Source of the DNA: an uncultured Sutterella sp.
GTDB taxonomy: Bacteria > Pseudomonadota > Gammaproteobacteria > Burkholderiales > Burkholderiaceae_F
Direction of reading: 5' to 3'
DNA: 64,000 nt
NCBI GenBank assembly: GCA_937906995.1
Contig: CALESB010000019.1
Span: 7,255 to 71,254 of the forward strand
In this document: positions 6,860-14,959 of the stretch, piece after piece
Layout of the letters: the number at the start of each line of letters is the position of its first letter
How positions within the stretch are numbered: the stretch's first letter is position 1
The notes under the pieces: model-generated
The model's database searches: none
What the model was told of the DNA's origin: nothing
What the model saw: the letters and a program-made list of their open reading frames with translations, nothing else
Made by a program: the position numbers and the translations under genes

Positions 6860-7990
6860 ATGGCTCGCTATCGGAAAATTGATCCTCGTATTTGGAACGA
6901 TTCGAAGTTTGCCTCTTTGAGTCATGAAGGGCAGAGATTGTTTTTATACATTCTTACTCACCCCTCTATGACATCTCTCGGCGCATTTCGCTCTTCAAGA
7001 CTTGGGCTGCTAGAAGAGTTGGGATTGGATCCGAAAGAGTTTGGCGAAGCCTTTGACGAACCCTTAAGAAAGGGTTTGTTTAAGTACGACCCAAATGCTT
7101 GTTTGATATTTGCCCCTAACTTTCTGAAATACAACCCGCCTGAAAACCCCAATGTCGTGACTGGGTGGGCTGGCGCTCTAGATTTAATCCCAGAGTGTTC
7201 GTTGAAACTTGAGGTTTTGTTGAAGGCCGAAGAGTGCGTGAATGCAGGGAAAGACGGGGTTCAAAGGGCTTTTGCCAAGTCATTCTCAAGTGTTCTAGAA
7301 ACTCTTTCGAAAGAGTTTGCCGAACCCTTCGAAAAGAGTTTGCCAATACAGGAACAGAAACAGGAACAGTATATAAACACTAACAAACAACATACACAGG
7401 TATGTAACGAAGGTAGTGCAGCCGACGATGGTGTTTGTTCTGATTGTTTTGATGAAGGCTCTTTTGATCCGGACGAGATCATTGATGCTCCGATCAAGGT
7501 TCAAGCTGCACAAGCACAACTCGAGCACTTCGACTCTGTGGCTGATGATCAACCATTGTCACTTGCTCAACTCATTACAGGGTGTAAGCAGTTGGGGATC
7601 AAGCTCAGTCATACAACCAAAACCGAGGCTATAGCCAGTCGCGAAACGATCACAAAGGAAGTCTTACGCGAATGCGCCAAGGCTTGGAAGGGAACGAACA
7701 CGGGTACTGGTTACTTCGTTGGGATCCTTGAGAACGCCTCTAAGGACGTGAACACGGTTATGCCACGCGAAAAGCGAGAACTTGGACCGGACACGATCAC
7801 AGATAAGCAAGCTAGCTTCTTTGCATCCAAGCTCGTTAGAGACTCTGGCTTTTGCTCGAAGTTCGGCAAGGGCTATCAAGACTACAACGTGTTTGCCTCG
7901 AAGGTGGCTGCAAACATTCGCAACCCACGGCACTTTGATGAGTACAAGCCGTACATGGAAAGAATCGGACTTTTGGGAGGTGAGCAATGA
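6860..7990 (+). CDS. Phage replication initiator-like protein
   Basis: 376 residues with AAGGAG before the ATG. The N-terminal ~110 residues (MARYRKIDPRIWNDSKFASL..., LFLYILTHPSMTSLGAFR) are a conserved N-terminal domain of phage replication proteins of the lambda-O/DnaT class. A variable acidic linker follows (about 150-240), and a C-terminal helical domain ends with NIRNPRHFDEYKPYMERIG. The origin may be inside the gene, as in lambda O, but I see no clear iteron set. It is the first large gene after cro, consistent with replication initiation. Confidence 0.8.
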   Translation: MARYRKIDPRIWNDSKFASLSHEGQRLFLYILTHPSMTSLGAFRSSRLGLLEELGLDPKEFGEAFDEPLRKGLFKYDPNACLIFAPNFLKYNPPENPNVVTGWAGALDLIPECSLKLEVLLKAEECVNAGKDGVQRAFAKSFSSVLETLSKEFAEPFEKSLPIQEQKQEQYINTNKQHTQVCNEGSAADDGVCSDCFDEGSFDPDEIIDAPIKVQAAQAQLEHFDSVADDQPLSLAQLITGCKQLGIKLSHTTKTEAIASRETITKEVLRECAKAWKGTNTGTGYFVGILENASKDVNTVMPREKRELGPDTITDKQASFFASKLVRDSGFCSKFGKGYQDYNVFASKVAANIRNPRHFDEYKPYMERIGLLGGEQ

Positions 7991-8361
7991 GCGATCCGTT
8001 TGATGATGCAATTCGAGCAGCAAGAACTGCGAACGTTCCAGTAGACGCTTGGGCATACAGAGCCATGATCAAGGAAGCGTACGGCTTCTCAATCCCTGCC
8101 TTTGTCAAGAACTCTTGGCGCAAGGCTTTGGGCAAGGATCCGTCTTACAACTTCGAGGATTCGCGTGGAGTTTTTCCGCTTGATGACGCTCCGGATCAAC
8201 GCACGTCGATTTACCACGATTGCCAAAAGCTCTTTGGTCCCGATTATGAAGCTAAGCACGGCTTCGAGCTCAAGTACGACAAAGAGCTTGCGTACAAAAA
8301 ATACAACTCAAGTCCGTTGCGATACGACGGATGGGGAAATGCAGTAAGGAGTGAAGCATGA
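7987..8361 (+). CDS. Hypothetical phage protein, 124 aa
   Basis: Start ATG overlaps the stop of the replication gene (ATGA) and is preceded by GGAGGTG. The protein is soluble with an N-terminal helical part (DAIRAARTANVPVDAWAYR) and a Tyr/Asp-rich C-terminus. Position directly after an initiator is where lambda P-like helicase loaders lie, but I see no loader motif and do not assign one. Confidence 0.65.
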   Translation: MSDPFDDAIRAARTANVPVDAWAYRAMIKEAYGFSIPAFVKNSWRKALGKDPSYNFEDSRGVFPLDDAPDQRTSIYHDCQKLFGPDYEAKHGFELKYDKELAYKKYNSSPLRYDGWGNAVRSEA

Positions 8362-8780
8362 GTTACACAGGTTTTGATGCTAGTTTGAGCCAGAAGGCAA
8401 AGAGCAATCTGAAGGTGGCTTTTTCAAAAGATGAAAAAGGCTTCTCAGTGCGTTTAAACGTCTCGCCCAATGGTAAGTCATCAAAAGTCGAAGAGGAATT
8501 CAGGAAGTGTGTTTCTCGTTTGTTTAAACAACATCGTGATCAGCGGTTGGTTGTTAAAAATGCAACGGTTGAAATTGATCTCCACTCTTTTGACACCATG
8601 TTTGATTTCACTAATACGCATTTGAACTCATATTTTTTTAGAAAACTTCTGGAAGATATGGGCTTTGAAAGGACGGGTATCGTAATTCGTCACGTTAAGG
8701 ATAAGGAAGTCTTTATCAACGTAGAGTGCAGGTTTACCGAGGCTTCTCCATTGGATTTTCTGTACCAAGAGGGGGAATAG
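8358..8780 (+). CDS. Hypothetical phage protein, 140 aa
   Basis: ATGA overlap with the preceding gene. The sequence looks like one compact alpha/beta domain with alternating basic and hydrophobic strands (QRLVVKNATVEIDLHSFDTMF). No family recognised. It lies in the stretch between replication and late control where lambdoid phages carry nin-region genes. Confidence 0.6.
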   Translation: MSYTGFDASLSQKAKSNLKVAFSKDEKGFSVRLNVSPNGKSSKVEEEFRKCVSRLFKQHRDQRLVVKNATVEIDLHSFDTMFDFTNTHLNSYFFRKLLEDMGFERTGIVIRHVKDKEVFINVECRFTEASPLDFLYQEGE

Positions 8781-8783
8781 CCT

Positions 8784-9209
8784 ATGGATTTTTCAGAAGA
8801 TCCACGACGCGCCCAGATCGAGCCAATGCACGAGTTTATGCAAATGTGGGCTCGATGGGGTCGATATTACCCGATAAGACAAGAATCGATGACTTACAAA
8901 ATCATGTGCTGGGTTCGGGATCACTCAAGGCAAGTGGCGGAAATTCGTGAGGGCATAGTGATTGGACAGCCAATTCACTGTAGTGATGATGATTGTGAAA
9001 AGATCGCTTGGAAGGTTGAACACTATATGATTCTCATGGGGAATGAGGGCTACAAACGAGAAAGAGAAATTTTAAGAATTTATTACTTGAAAAGCCATCC
9101 CGCTCTACCAATTGGAAAATTGGCCAAAATGATGGAGTGCAAACCATGGCAAGTTGAACAAATGGTAAAAGAGGCTCTTTACCGACTCTCTACAATTTGG
9201 AGTGATTGA
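8784..9209 (+). CDS. Antiterminator Q-like protein
   Basis: 141 residues, GGGGGA before the ATG. The first part (MHEFMQMWARWGRYY) and the C-terminal helix-turn-helix (LPIGKLAKMMECKPWQVEQMVKEAL, about 110-134) resemble phage Q/sigma-like late regulators with R/K-rich helices. Directly downstream lie a promoter and three terminator hairpins, the classical setting for a Q protein that modifies RNA polymerase to pass them and express late genes. The family call rests on layout plus weak sequence likeness. Confidence 0.65.
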   Translation: MDFSEDPRRAQIEPMHEFMQMWARWGRYYPIRQESMTYKIMCWVRDHSRQVAEIREGIVIGQPIHCSDDDCEKIAWKVEHYMILMGNEGYKREREILRIYYLKSHPALPIGKLAKMMECKPWQVEQMVKEALYRLSTIWSD

Positions 9210-9216
9210 CTTGTTA

Positions 9217-9244
9217 TTGACATCGCAAACCTTTTCACTACAAT
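9217..9244 (+). promoter_or_regulatory. Late promoter PR'
   Basis: TTGACA (9217-9222), 16-base spacer, TACAAT (9239-9244), immediately after the Q-like gene. Transcription would start near 9251 and meet terminators within 100 bases, as in lambda. Confidence 0.7.
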
Positions 9245-9292
9245 GTAAATAACAATTTGAGAAGCGTTTCGTTCCTTAAGGTTCGTCTACTG

Positions 9293-9310
9293 AGCACCCA
9301 TATGGGTGCT
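9293..9310 (+). terminator. Hairpin AGCACCCA-TA-TGGGTGCT in late leader
   Basis: Eight-pair perfect stem with a two-base nominal loop followed by a short, mixed T run (TTG). First of three stacked hairpins after the late promoter. Confidence 0.6.
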
Positions 9311-9340
9311 TTGTCGTGCCCGGAAGAAACGTAAAGATGA

Positions 9341-9368
9341 GCTCACGGTAAAACGTGGGCTTTTTTTT
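9341..9368 (+). terminator. Strong terminator in late leader
   Basis: GCTCACG and CGTGGGC arms (one G-T pair), loop GTAAAA, followed by eight T. A candidate tR' terminator that the Q-like protein would have to overcome. Confidence 0.85.
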
Positions 9369-9392
9369 GTTGAACTTTAACTCTCAAAAGAC

Positions 9393-9431
9393 AAAACCCG
9401 AAGGTGTTCGTAGCATCCTCGGGTTTTTTGT
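9393..9431. terminator. Third terminator, bidirectional
   Basis: AAAACCCGA pairs with TCGGGTTTT, with T runs on both strands. It further shields the late genes from unmodified polymerase. Confidence 0.8.
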
Positions 9432-9456
9432 AATCAAATCATGACTTTGATCACAT

Positions 9457-9624
9457 ATGGACATTTTACCAAATTTTGATATTGGGGCCTTTATGTCGAA
9501 TCCTGATTTACCAATTTATGGACAAATTTTTGCATATGGGATTGGATTTGCGGGTATTGGTGTCGGCTTGAAGCAAATAGTGTCGGCTATTGCTCAGTTT
9601 TTAGAATTACTCAAAAAGTATTGA
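9457..9624 (+). CDS. Small membrane protein, 55 aa, first late gene
   Basis: ATG at 9457, TGA at 9622-9624. The sequence has an N-terminal polar part (MDILPNFDIGAFMSNPDLP), a hydrophobic Gly-rich helix (IFAYGIGFAGIGVGLKQIV) and a short basic end (LELLKKY). The helix fits one membrane span. It sits just after the late terminators and ends 8 bases before rusA. It could be a holin-like or pinholin-like peptide, but the phage has another holin at 33695. Function unknown. Confidence 0.6.
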   Translation: MDILPNFDIGAFMSNPDLPIYGQIFAYGIGFAGIGVGLKQIVSAIAQFLELLKKY

Positions 9625-9632
9625 TTGCGTTT

Positions 9633-10070
9633 ATGTCCAGAATCCATTTCATTGTTCCGATAGATCCTTTTGGCAAAGCTCGCCCTCGGTTTTCAAGTGC
9701 TGGTGGTCACGCAGTGGCTTACACGCCGAAGAAGACTCGAGAAGGGGAACGGCTTGTTAGGTTCCACGCAAGGCAGGCAATGGGAAAGAGATACCCCTTT
9801 GCAAGAGGTGTTCCGTTGTCTGTTGAAATTGTGGCCAACTTCCCGATTCCTAAAAGCTATACGAAGAAGCGCCACTTTGACTGCGTTAATAAAGACGAAT
9901 TGCCTACCAAGAAAATCGATATTGACAACATCTGTAAAGGTGTTCTTGATGCGATGAACGAGGCCGTTTTTTGGGACGATGCGCAAGTTGTCAAACTTGT
10001 TGCAAAGAAGCAATACGTGGAAGGGGCCGGGTCAATCGAGGTCACTTGTACAACTTTGGTGGACGATTAA
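9633..10070 (+). CDS. rusA: RusA-family Holliday junction resolvase
   Basis: 145 residues from ATG 9633 (a TTG at 9621 is also in frame). Family marks are visible: FGKARPRFSS near the N-terminus, KKIDIDNICKGVLDAMNEAV (about 95-114) and FWDDAQVVKLVAKKQY, which carry the conserved Asp residues (DxDN and DD) binding metal. RusA cuts four-way DNA junctions, probably resolving recombination or replication branches before packaging. Position between late control and HNH/terminase is common in HK97-type phages. Confidence 0.92.
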   Translation: MSRIHFIVPIDPFGKARPRFSSAGGHAVAYTPKKTREGERLVRFHARQAMGKRYPFARGVPLSVEIVANFPIPKSYTKKRHFDCVNKDELPTKKIDIDNICKGVLDAMNEAVFWDDAQVVKLVAKKQYVEGAGSIEVTCTTLVDD

Positions 10071-10072
10071 TT

Positions 10073-10480
10073 ATGTCTCTCAAGAAACTCTGTGCTTATC
10101 CAGGATGCTTTCGTCCTACTGACATTGGCGAGAAGTATTGCTCACTACACAGAGCGAAAGGTAAGGCGCATGATGAGCAAGTAAGACAAAAGCGCTTGAA
10201 TGCTTTCCGAAAGCCTTCTAGATCCTCAACTCAGTTAGGTTACGGCTATCGATGGCAGAAGCTACGCAATAGATTTATTGCGCAACATCCTTACTGTGAA
10301 GAATGCATGAAGCGTGGAGTTTTGACGATGGCAACCGATGTTGACCACATCAAACCGCATCTCGGAGATCCACGCTTACTTTACGATGAAGAAAACCTCC
10401 AGTCACTCTGTAAGTCTTGTCACTCTAGAAAGACTGTGAAAGAGGATGGAGGCTTTGGGAATAGGAGTAAAAATGCGTAA
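10073..10480 (+). CDS. HNH endonuclease
   Basis: 135 residues from ATG 10073. Two Cys pairs near the N-terminus (CAYPGCF, YCSLH) and the pair CEECMKRG with CKSCHSRK bracket the HNH core DVDHIKPHLGDPRLLYDEEN (about 90-110), where DH is the catalytic pair. HNH proteins beside the terminase are often needed for cos cleavage in HK97-like phages, and the gene order rusA-HNH-terS-terL here fits this role. Confidence 0.92.
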   Translation: MSLKKLCAYPGCFRPTDIGEKYCSLHRAKGKAHDEQVRQKRLNAFRKPSRSSTQLGYGYRWQKLRNRFIAQHPYCEECMKRGVLTMATDVDHIKPHLGDPRLLYDEENLQSLCKSCHSRKTVKEDGGFGNRSKNA

Positions 10481-10742
10481 CGTATTAGTGCCACAGTACA
10501 TTTCAGTTGGACTAACTGGAGAGAACTCGGAGTTAGAACTTTGGATTTGTACGTCGCAACAAGCATTTTCTGCTTGTGTGGATGGGGAGATTGTGTGTTT
10601 TAAAGCATCAAATACTCAGCGCTACTACCGCGGACAATTACTCAAAGTTTTTAAAAAAGTTCACCTAACAGAGAAGGAAGATTCTCAAGCCCTTTATCCA
10701 AGAGTTTTTCTAGCAGGTTTTTGGCGGCTTCAATTGGAATAG
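10473..10742 (+). CDS. Hypothetical phage protein, 89 aa
   Basis: ATG 10473, preceded by ATAGGAG and overlapping the HNH stop by eight bases. The protein has beta-strand-like segments (SELELWICTSQQAFSACVDG) and ends ...GFWRLQLE. No family recognised. The following 115 bases up to terS lack a gene and include G-rich and C-rich runs (GGGGGTAGGGGG, CACCCCCC), a plausible place for a cos site, unproven. Confidence 0.55.
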   Translation: MRNVLVPQYISVGLTGENSELELWICTSQQAFSACVDGEIVCFKASNTQRYYRGQLLKVFKKVHLTEKEDSQALYPRVFLAGFWRLQLE

Positions 10743-10857
10743 ATTTGATCTTATCAAGGGTTGTTGGGGGTAGGGGGAATCCAAAGTAAAACGGCACCCC
10801 CCTCTAGAACGCGGCTTTATCCAATTTTTTATACGTGCAAAATGTGGAGTTTTGAAA

Positions 10858-11325
10858 ATGGCTGGTAGGCCGAGAAAGTCTGACACTGAAAAGCGAGCAA
10901 CAGGAACTCTCCAGCCATGTAGATCCTCTAGCAAAGAGTCGGTCATTGCGTCTAATTTTGCCTTGACGGAAACTCCTCCAGTTGGGTTGACGAAGGACGC
11001 AAGAGCGGCTTGGAAAATGGCGATTGCCTGTGCTCCCAAGGGTTTGCTGACAGCGACAGACCTTTCAGTGCTTGAGCGATGGGCTCGAAATTATGCGCTT
11101 TATAGGAAGATCAGCAAGCAACTGGATAACGAGGGGTTATGCATTACGATTTATGGTAAAGAGGGGCAAGAGTCACTTGCAGTTAACCCACTATTTACCA
11201 TGTCTATGAAGCTACAACAGGTGCTTTCTCTGTGTGAAAAAGAGCTTGGATTTACACCTGTCTCGCGCGCGCGGGTGAAGGTTGAGCAAGAAGAAGAGGC
11301 TGAAAACGAATTCGATGGTTTCTAA
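10858..11325 (+). CDS. Terminase small subunit, P27 family
   Basis: 155 residues from ATG 10858, with GGAG eight bases upstream. MAGRPRKSDTEKRATGTLQP is the typical N-terminus of the P27 small terminase family, followed by a helical core (ARAAWKMAIACAPKGLLTATD) and an acidic tail (EQEEEAENEFDGF). It recognises the packaging site and recruits the large subunit, whose gene overlaps its end by 11 bases. Confidence 0.93.
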   Translation: MAGRPRKSDTEKRATGTLQPCRSSSKESVIASNFALTETPPVGLTKDARAAWKMAIACAPKGLLTATDLSVLERWARNYALYRKISKQLDNEGLCITIYGKEGQESLAVNPLFTMSMKLQQVLSLCEKELGFTPVSRARVKVEQEEEAENEFDGF

Positions 11326-13015
11326 ACGAGATTACATAAGCATCGCTAACAGGTATGCCGATGACGTTTTGACGGGAAAAATCTCTGCTTGTAAGTGGGT
11401 AAAACAGTCAATACGTCGGAACTTGAGAGATTTAGAGCGCTACGAGAAATCGGGCGCTTTTTATTTTGACGAGAAACAGGCTACACGAGTTTGTAAGTTT
11501 ATAGAGCTTTTGACACATACTAAGGGGTCTTTGGCTGGTCAAAAGATTCGTTTAGAGCCATGGCAGGTGTGGATCCTGACAACCATCTTTGGGTGGAGAC
11601 GCAGATCCGACAACGGTAGACGCTTCCGCCGTGTTTATATCGAGGTGCCTCGAGGGAATGGTAAGTCATGCCTATCTTCTGGGATTGGTTTGTATTGCCT
11701 ACTTGCTGACAAAGAACCAGGGGCTGAGGTTTACTCGTTTGCTACAACTCGAGATCAGGCAAAGATTGTTTTTGGTGATGCCAAACAAATGGCTGCAACT
11801 AATGCGCCACTTCGCCAACAGTTCGGTTTAGAAGTTTTGGCCAATGCGCTTTATGTGCAAAAGACAAACTCGACTTTCCAAGCAAAGTCAGCTGAAGGCT
11901 CAACCTTGGATGGTTTGAATACTCATTTTGCATGTATTGACGAGTTGCACGCACATAAGACTCGTGCAGTCTATGACGTTGTAGAAACCTCTTTGGGTAA
12001 GCGCCTTAACTCTTTGTTATGGGTGATTACTACAGCGGGCTTTGACACGTCGGGTATTTGCTATGAAGTGCGAGCTATGGTTTGCAAAGTACTTGATGGC
12101 AATGCAACCGATGAAACACAGTTTGGGATCATCTTTAGCATAGATCCCGAAGATGACTGGACAACCGAAGAAGCCTTAATTAAGGCCAATCCCAACTGGG
12201 GAGTGTCGGTTCGACCAGAGATGATCGTTAGTTTGCAACAAAAGGCAATCACGCTTCCTAGTGCCGAGAACAATTTCAAGACTAAACATTTGAACGTGTG
12301 GTGTAACGCATCTAGTGCTTGGATGTCTTTACCTGCGTGGGATAAGTGTGCTGATTTGTCGCTTTCTTTAGAAGACTTTGAGGCACAACCTTGCGTCATT
12401 GGGCTCGACTTGGGGGCTAAAAACGACATTACGGCAAAGATGCGAGTCTTTCCTATCGAAGATGAGGATGGGAAAAAGCGCTTTGCGGTGTTTGGTGATT
12501 ATTACTTGCCAGAGAATGCCGTTCAAAAGACGACGAATTCTCAGTACCAAGGGTGGGTAAATGAGGGGTTATTGCACGTTACAACGGGTGCAATGACAGA
12601 CTTAAACATCATTGAAGAAGATATCCGTGACGATTTGTCACGTTTTGATGTTCAAGCAATTGCCTATGACCCATGGCAAGCCATTCAGTTGGCGAGTGCC
12701 TTAAATAACGATGGTGCTCCCATGGTGGAGTACCGAAACACGGTTCAAAACCTTAGCGAACCGATGAAAACACTTGAGGCTTTAGTTCAAGATGGCCGAA
12801 TTATCCATAACGGAGATCCCATTCTGCGTTGGATGATGGCCAATGTAGTAGCTCGAGTTGATGCTAAGGACAACATTTATCCTCGGAAAGAACGACCAGA
12901 AAACAAGATCGACGGGGTCGTTGCTTTGCTTTATGCATTAGCAATGTGCTTGAGTGATCTTGATGACGGAAAGGGCGATTTTTCTGAGTTCATTGATGAC
13001 TTTATTGTGGTGTAG
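11315..13015 (+). CDS. Terminase large subunit, HK97/Terminase_1 type
   Basis: 566 residues from ATG 11315. ATPase part: Walker A VPRGNGKS (111-118), Walker B ACIDE (206-210, D209/E210), and a coupling motif around VITTAGFDTSG. Nuclease part begins near CVIGLDLGAKNDITA (about 358-372) and ends with KIDGVVALLYALAM, which carries the last metal-binding Asp. It pumps DNA into proheads and cuts concatemers. Length is normal. Confidence 0.96.
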   Translation: MVSKRDYISIANRYADDVLTGKISACKWVKQSIRRNLRDLERYEKSGAFYFDEKQATRVCKFIELLTHTKGSLAGQKIRLEPWQVWILTTIFGWRRRSDNGRRFRRVYIEVPRGNGKSCLSSGIGLYCLLADKEPGAEVYSFATTRDQAKIVFGDAKQMAATNAPLRQQFGLEVLANALYVQKTNSTFQAKSAEGSTLDGLNTHFACIDELHAHKTRAVYDVVETSLGKRLNSLLWVITTAGFDTSGICYEVRAMVCKVLDGNATDETQFGIIFSIDPEDDWTTEEALIKANPNWGVSVRPEMIVSLQQKAITLPSAENNFKTKHLNVWCNASSAWMSLPAWDKCADLSLSLEDFEAQPCVIGLDLGAKNDITAKMRVFPIEDEDGKKRFAVFGDYYLPENAVQKTTNSQYQGWVNEGLLHVTTGAMTDLNIIEEDIRDDLSRFDVQAIAYDPWQAIQLASALNNDGAPMVEYRNTVQNLSEPMKTLEALVQDGRIIHNGDPILRWMMANVVARVDAKDNIYPRKERPENKIDGVVALLYALAMCLSDLDDGKGDFSEFIDDFIVV

Positions 13016-13017
13016 CA

Positions 13018-14241
13018 ATGAATTTTGTAAGACGTTTTGCGTCTTGGGTCGGCTGGGGTGGTGTGCTGACTGACAAATCAGGACAACAACTGGCAACACC
13101 GTCTCAGTTGACGGCACGTCCAACGTCTCCCGATGGCGCTCTTCAAATATCAACGGTTTACGCTTGTGCGCGTCTTTTGGCAGGCACTGTCAGTAGCTTA
13201 CCTTTGATGTTGTACAAAAATGACAACGGGAAACGGACTCTCGATCGGGACTCACAGCTTTGGCTTGTGCTCCACGAGCAACCCAATGATCAAATGACAC
13301 CGGCGGATTTTTGGCAGGCCATGATTGTTCAATGGTGCCTAAGGGGAAACGCGTTTGCACAAATCATGCGTGATTCGTCAGGGGATGTTGTGTCGTTGTG
13401 GCCAATGTCTGCCGATCAAATGACCGTCTATACCAACAAAGGCAAGGTTGCTTATGAGTACGAAAAAGACGGCAAAACTTATCGATTGGGTCGAAACGAT
13501 ATTCTCCACATTAAAGACATTGGTACGGGGTTAATGGGCTTTTCAAAGCTCGAATTCATGTCGGCATCGGTGTTAGAAGCTAGCCAAACACAGCGTTATG
13601 CCACAGCTAATGCAGAAAACTTTGGTAAACCATCAGGCGTTTTGACTGTAGATCATGTCATCAAAAAGGATTATCGAGATAAGTTACGCAACTCTCTCTT
13701 TGATTTCAAAGAAGGTGGAGCGGCAAAGCTTGCGGTACTTGAAGCTGATATGAAGTTTCAACAGATCAGCCTAACACCTGAACAGAGCCAACTCCTAGAA
13801 ACGCGCAAATACGGTACCGAGGAGATTTGTCGATGGTTTGGCGTTCCTCCAGTACTGATTGGCGCTACAGGCGCTACTACATGGGGTTCTGGGATCTATG
13901 AGATTGTTTCGGGTTTCCATAAGTTCACCCTCAACCCTCTTTTAAAGAGCATTGAGCAGTCTTTGATGTCTCGTGTGCTAACGGAGAGTCAAAGAGGGAA
14001 GTACACCATCGAATTTAATCTCGATGCTTTATTACGGGGCGATATTCAAGCACGTTATAACGCTTATGCAACCGCTGTGCAGAACGGATTTAAGACACGT
14101 AACGAGGTTAGACAGTTGGAAAACGATGAACCTATTGAAGGTGCAGATGTTTTGACAGCACAAACGAACTTGGCTCCTTTAGACAAGTTAGGTCAGATTG
14201 CGACCCCGTCTCAAAAAGACATCAAGGTGACAAAACAATGA
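13018..14241 (+). CDS. Portal protein, HK97 family
   Basis: 407 residues. Visible family segments are STVYACARLLAGTVSSLPL (about 42-60), PADFWQAMIVQWCLRGNAFA (about 99-118) and EEICRWFGVPPVLIG in the C-terminal half. It forms the dodecameric ring at one capsid vertex through which DNA is packaged. Starts two bases after the terminase stop and overlaps the protease gene by four. Confidence 0.96.
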   Translation: MNFVRRFASWVGWGGVLTDKSGQQLATPSQLTARPTSPDGALQISTVYACARLLAGTVSSLPLMLYKNDNGKRTLDRDSQLWLVLHEQPNDQMTPADFWQAMIVQWCLRGNAFAQIMRDSSGDVVSLWPMSADQMTVYTNKGKVAYEYEKDGKTYRLGRNDILHIKDIGTGLMGFSKLEFMSASVLEASQTQRYATANAENFGKPSGVLTVDHVIKKDYRDKLRNSLFDFKEGGAAKLAVLEADMKFQQISLTPEQSQLLETRKYGTEEICRWFGVPPVLIGATGATTWGSGIYEIVSGFHKFTLNPLLKSIEQSLMSRVLTESQRGKYTIEFNLDALLRGDIQARYNAYATAVQNGFKTRNEVRQLENDEPIEGADVLTAQTNLAPLDKLGQIATPSQKDIKVTKQ

Positions 14242-14942
14242 CGAAAAAGATTATTTCAACGCCTCTTCAGTTTGCACAATTGAGTGCTGGAGAGGATGGC
14301 GATCAGTGGAAAGTTTCGGGTTATGCCACAGTTTTCGACAACAAAAACTGCTACGGATTCAAAATTGCTCAAGGCGCTTATGCTGAGTTGATTAAAAAGG
14401 GGGTTCAACCTCCGATTTTCTTCAATCATCAAAGCTACTCCGTGCCGATCGGCAAGTGGACAACACTAAAAGAAGACAAAGTTGGTCTTTATGTTGAGGG
14501 CTTTTTAACTAAGGGCGTGAGTACAGCTTCAGATGTTTACCACGCAGTCCAAGCAGGAACCATTGACGGTCTTTCTGTTGGCATTGGTTGGAAGTCGCAA
14601 GACACGGAAGAGCATGAGGACGGAACTTTCTCCATTAGAAAGATTTCGTCTCTTTACGAAATTTCGGTTGTGACTTACCCAGCAGATGGTAAAGCTCGTG
14701 TTTTGCAGTGTTTGTCAGCAGATGAGATTGACGAACAGATCGAAAAAATCGAAACGTTGAGAGATTTAGAGGCTTTCATTCGTGAAACCTCACAATTATC
14801 TAAGCGTCAGTCGGGATGGCTGATGTCAAAGGCAAAAGCAGTAATTGCCTCAGATACAAGTCGGGATGACTTGCTGAAAGCTCGAGAAAAAGAGCTCACT
14901 GCGATGTTCAGCCGCATCGAAAGCGGTATTTCCAACTTGTAA
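14238..14942 (+). CDS. Prohead serine protease, HK97 family (S78-like)
   Basis: 234 residues, ATGA-coupled to the portal gene. Conserved His in FFNHQSYSVPIGKW (about 54-67) and Ser in GTIDGLSVGIGW (about 110-121) form the catalytic pair, and EISVVTYPAD follows as in relatives. It removes the scaffolding delta domain from the major capsid protein during maturation. The C-terminal ~60 residues are helical. Confidence 0.94.
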   Translation: MTKKIISTPLQFAQLSAGEDGDQWKVSGYATVFDNKNCYGFKIAQGAYAELIKKGVQPPIFFNHQSYSVPIGKWTTLKEDKVGLYVEGFLTKGVSTASDVYHAVQAGTIDGLSVGIGWKSQDTEEHEDGTFSIRKISSLYEISVVTYPADGKARVLQCLSADEIDEQIEKIETLRDLEAFIRETSQLSKRQSGWLMSKAKAVIASDTSRDDLLKAREKELTAMFSRIESGISNL

Positions 14943-14959
14943 TCTAAAAAGGTCTAAAA

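Noticed and set aside
10743..10857. Definite cos site before the terminase
   Set aside because: G/C-rich runs are suggestive, but no symmetrical cut site or termini can be recognised from one sequence, so it is only mentioned.
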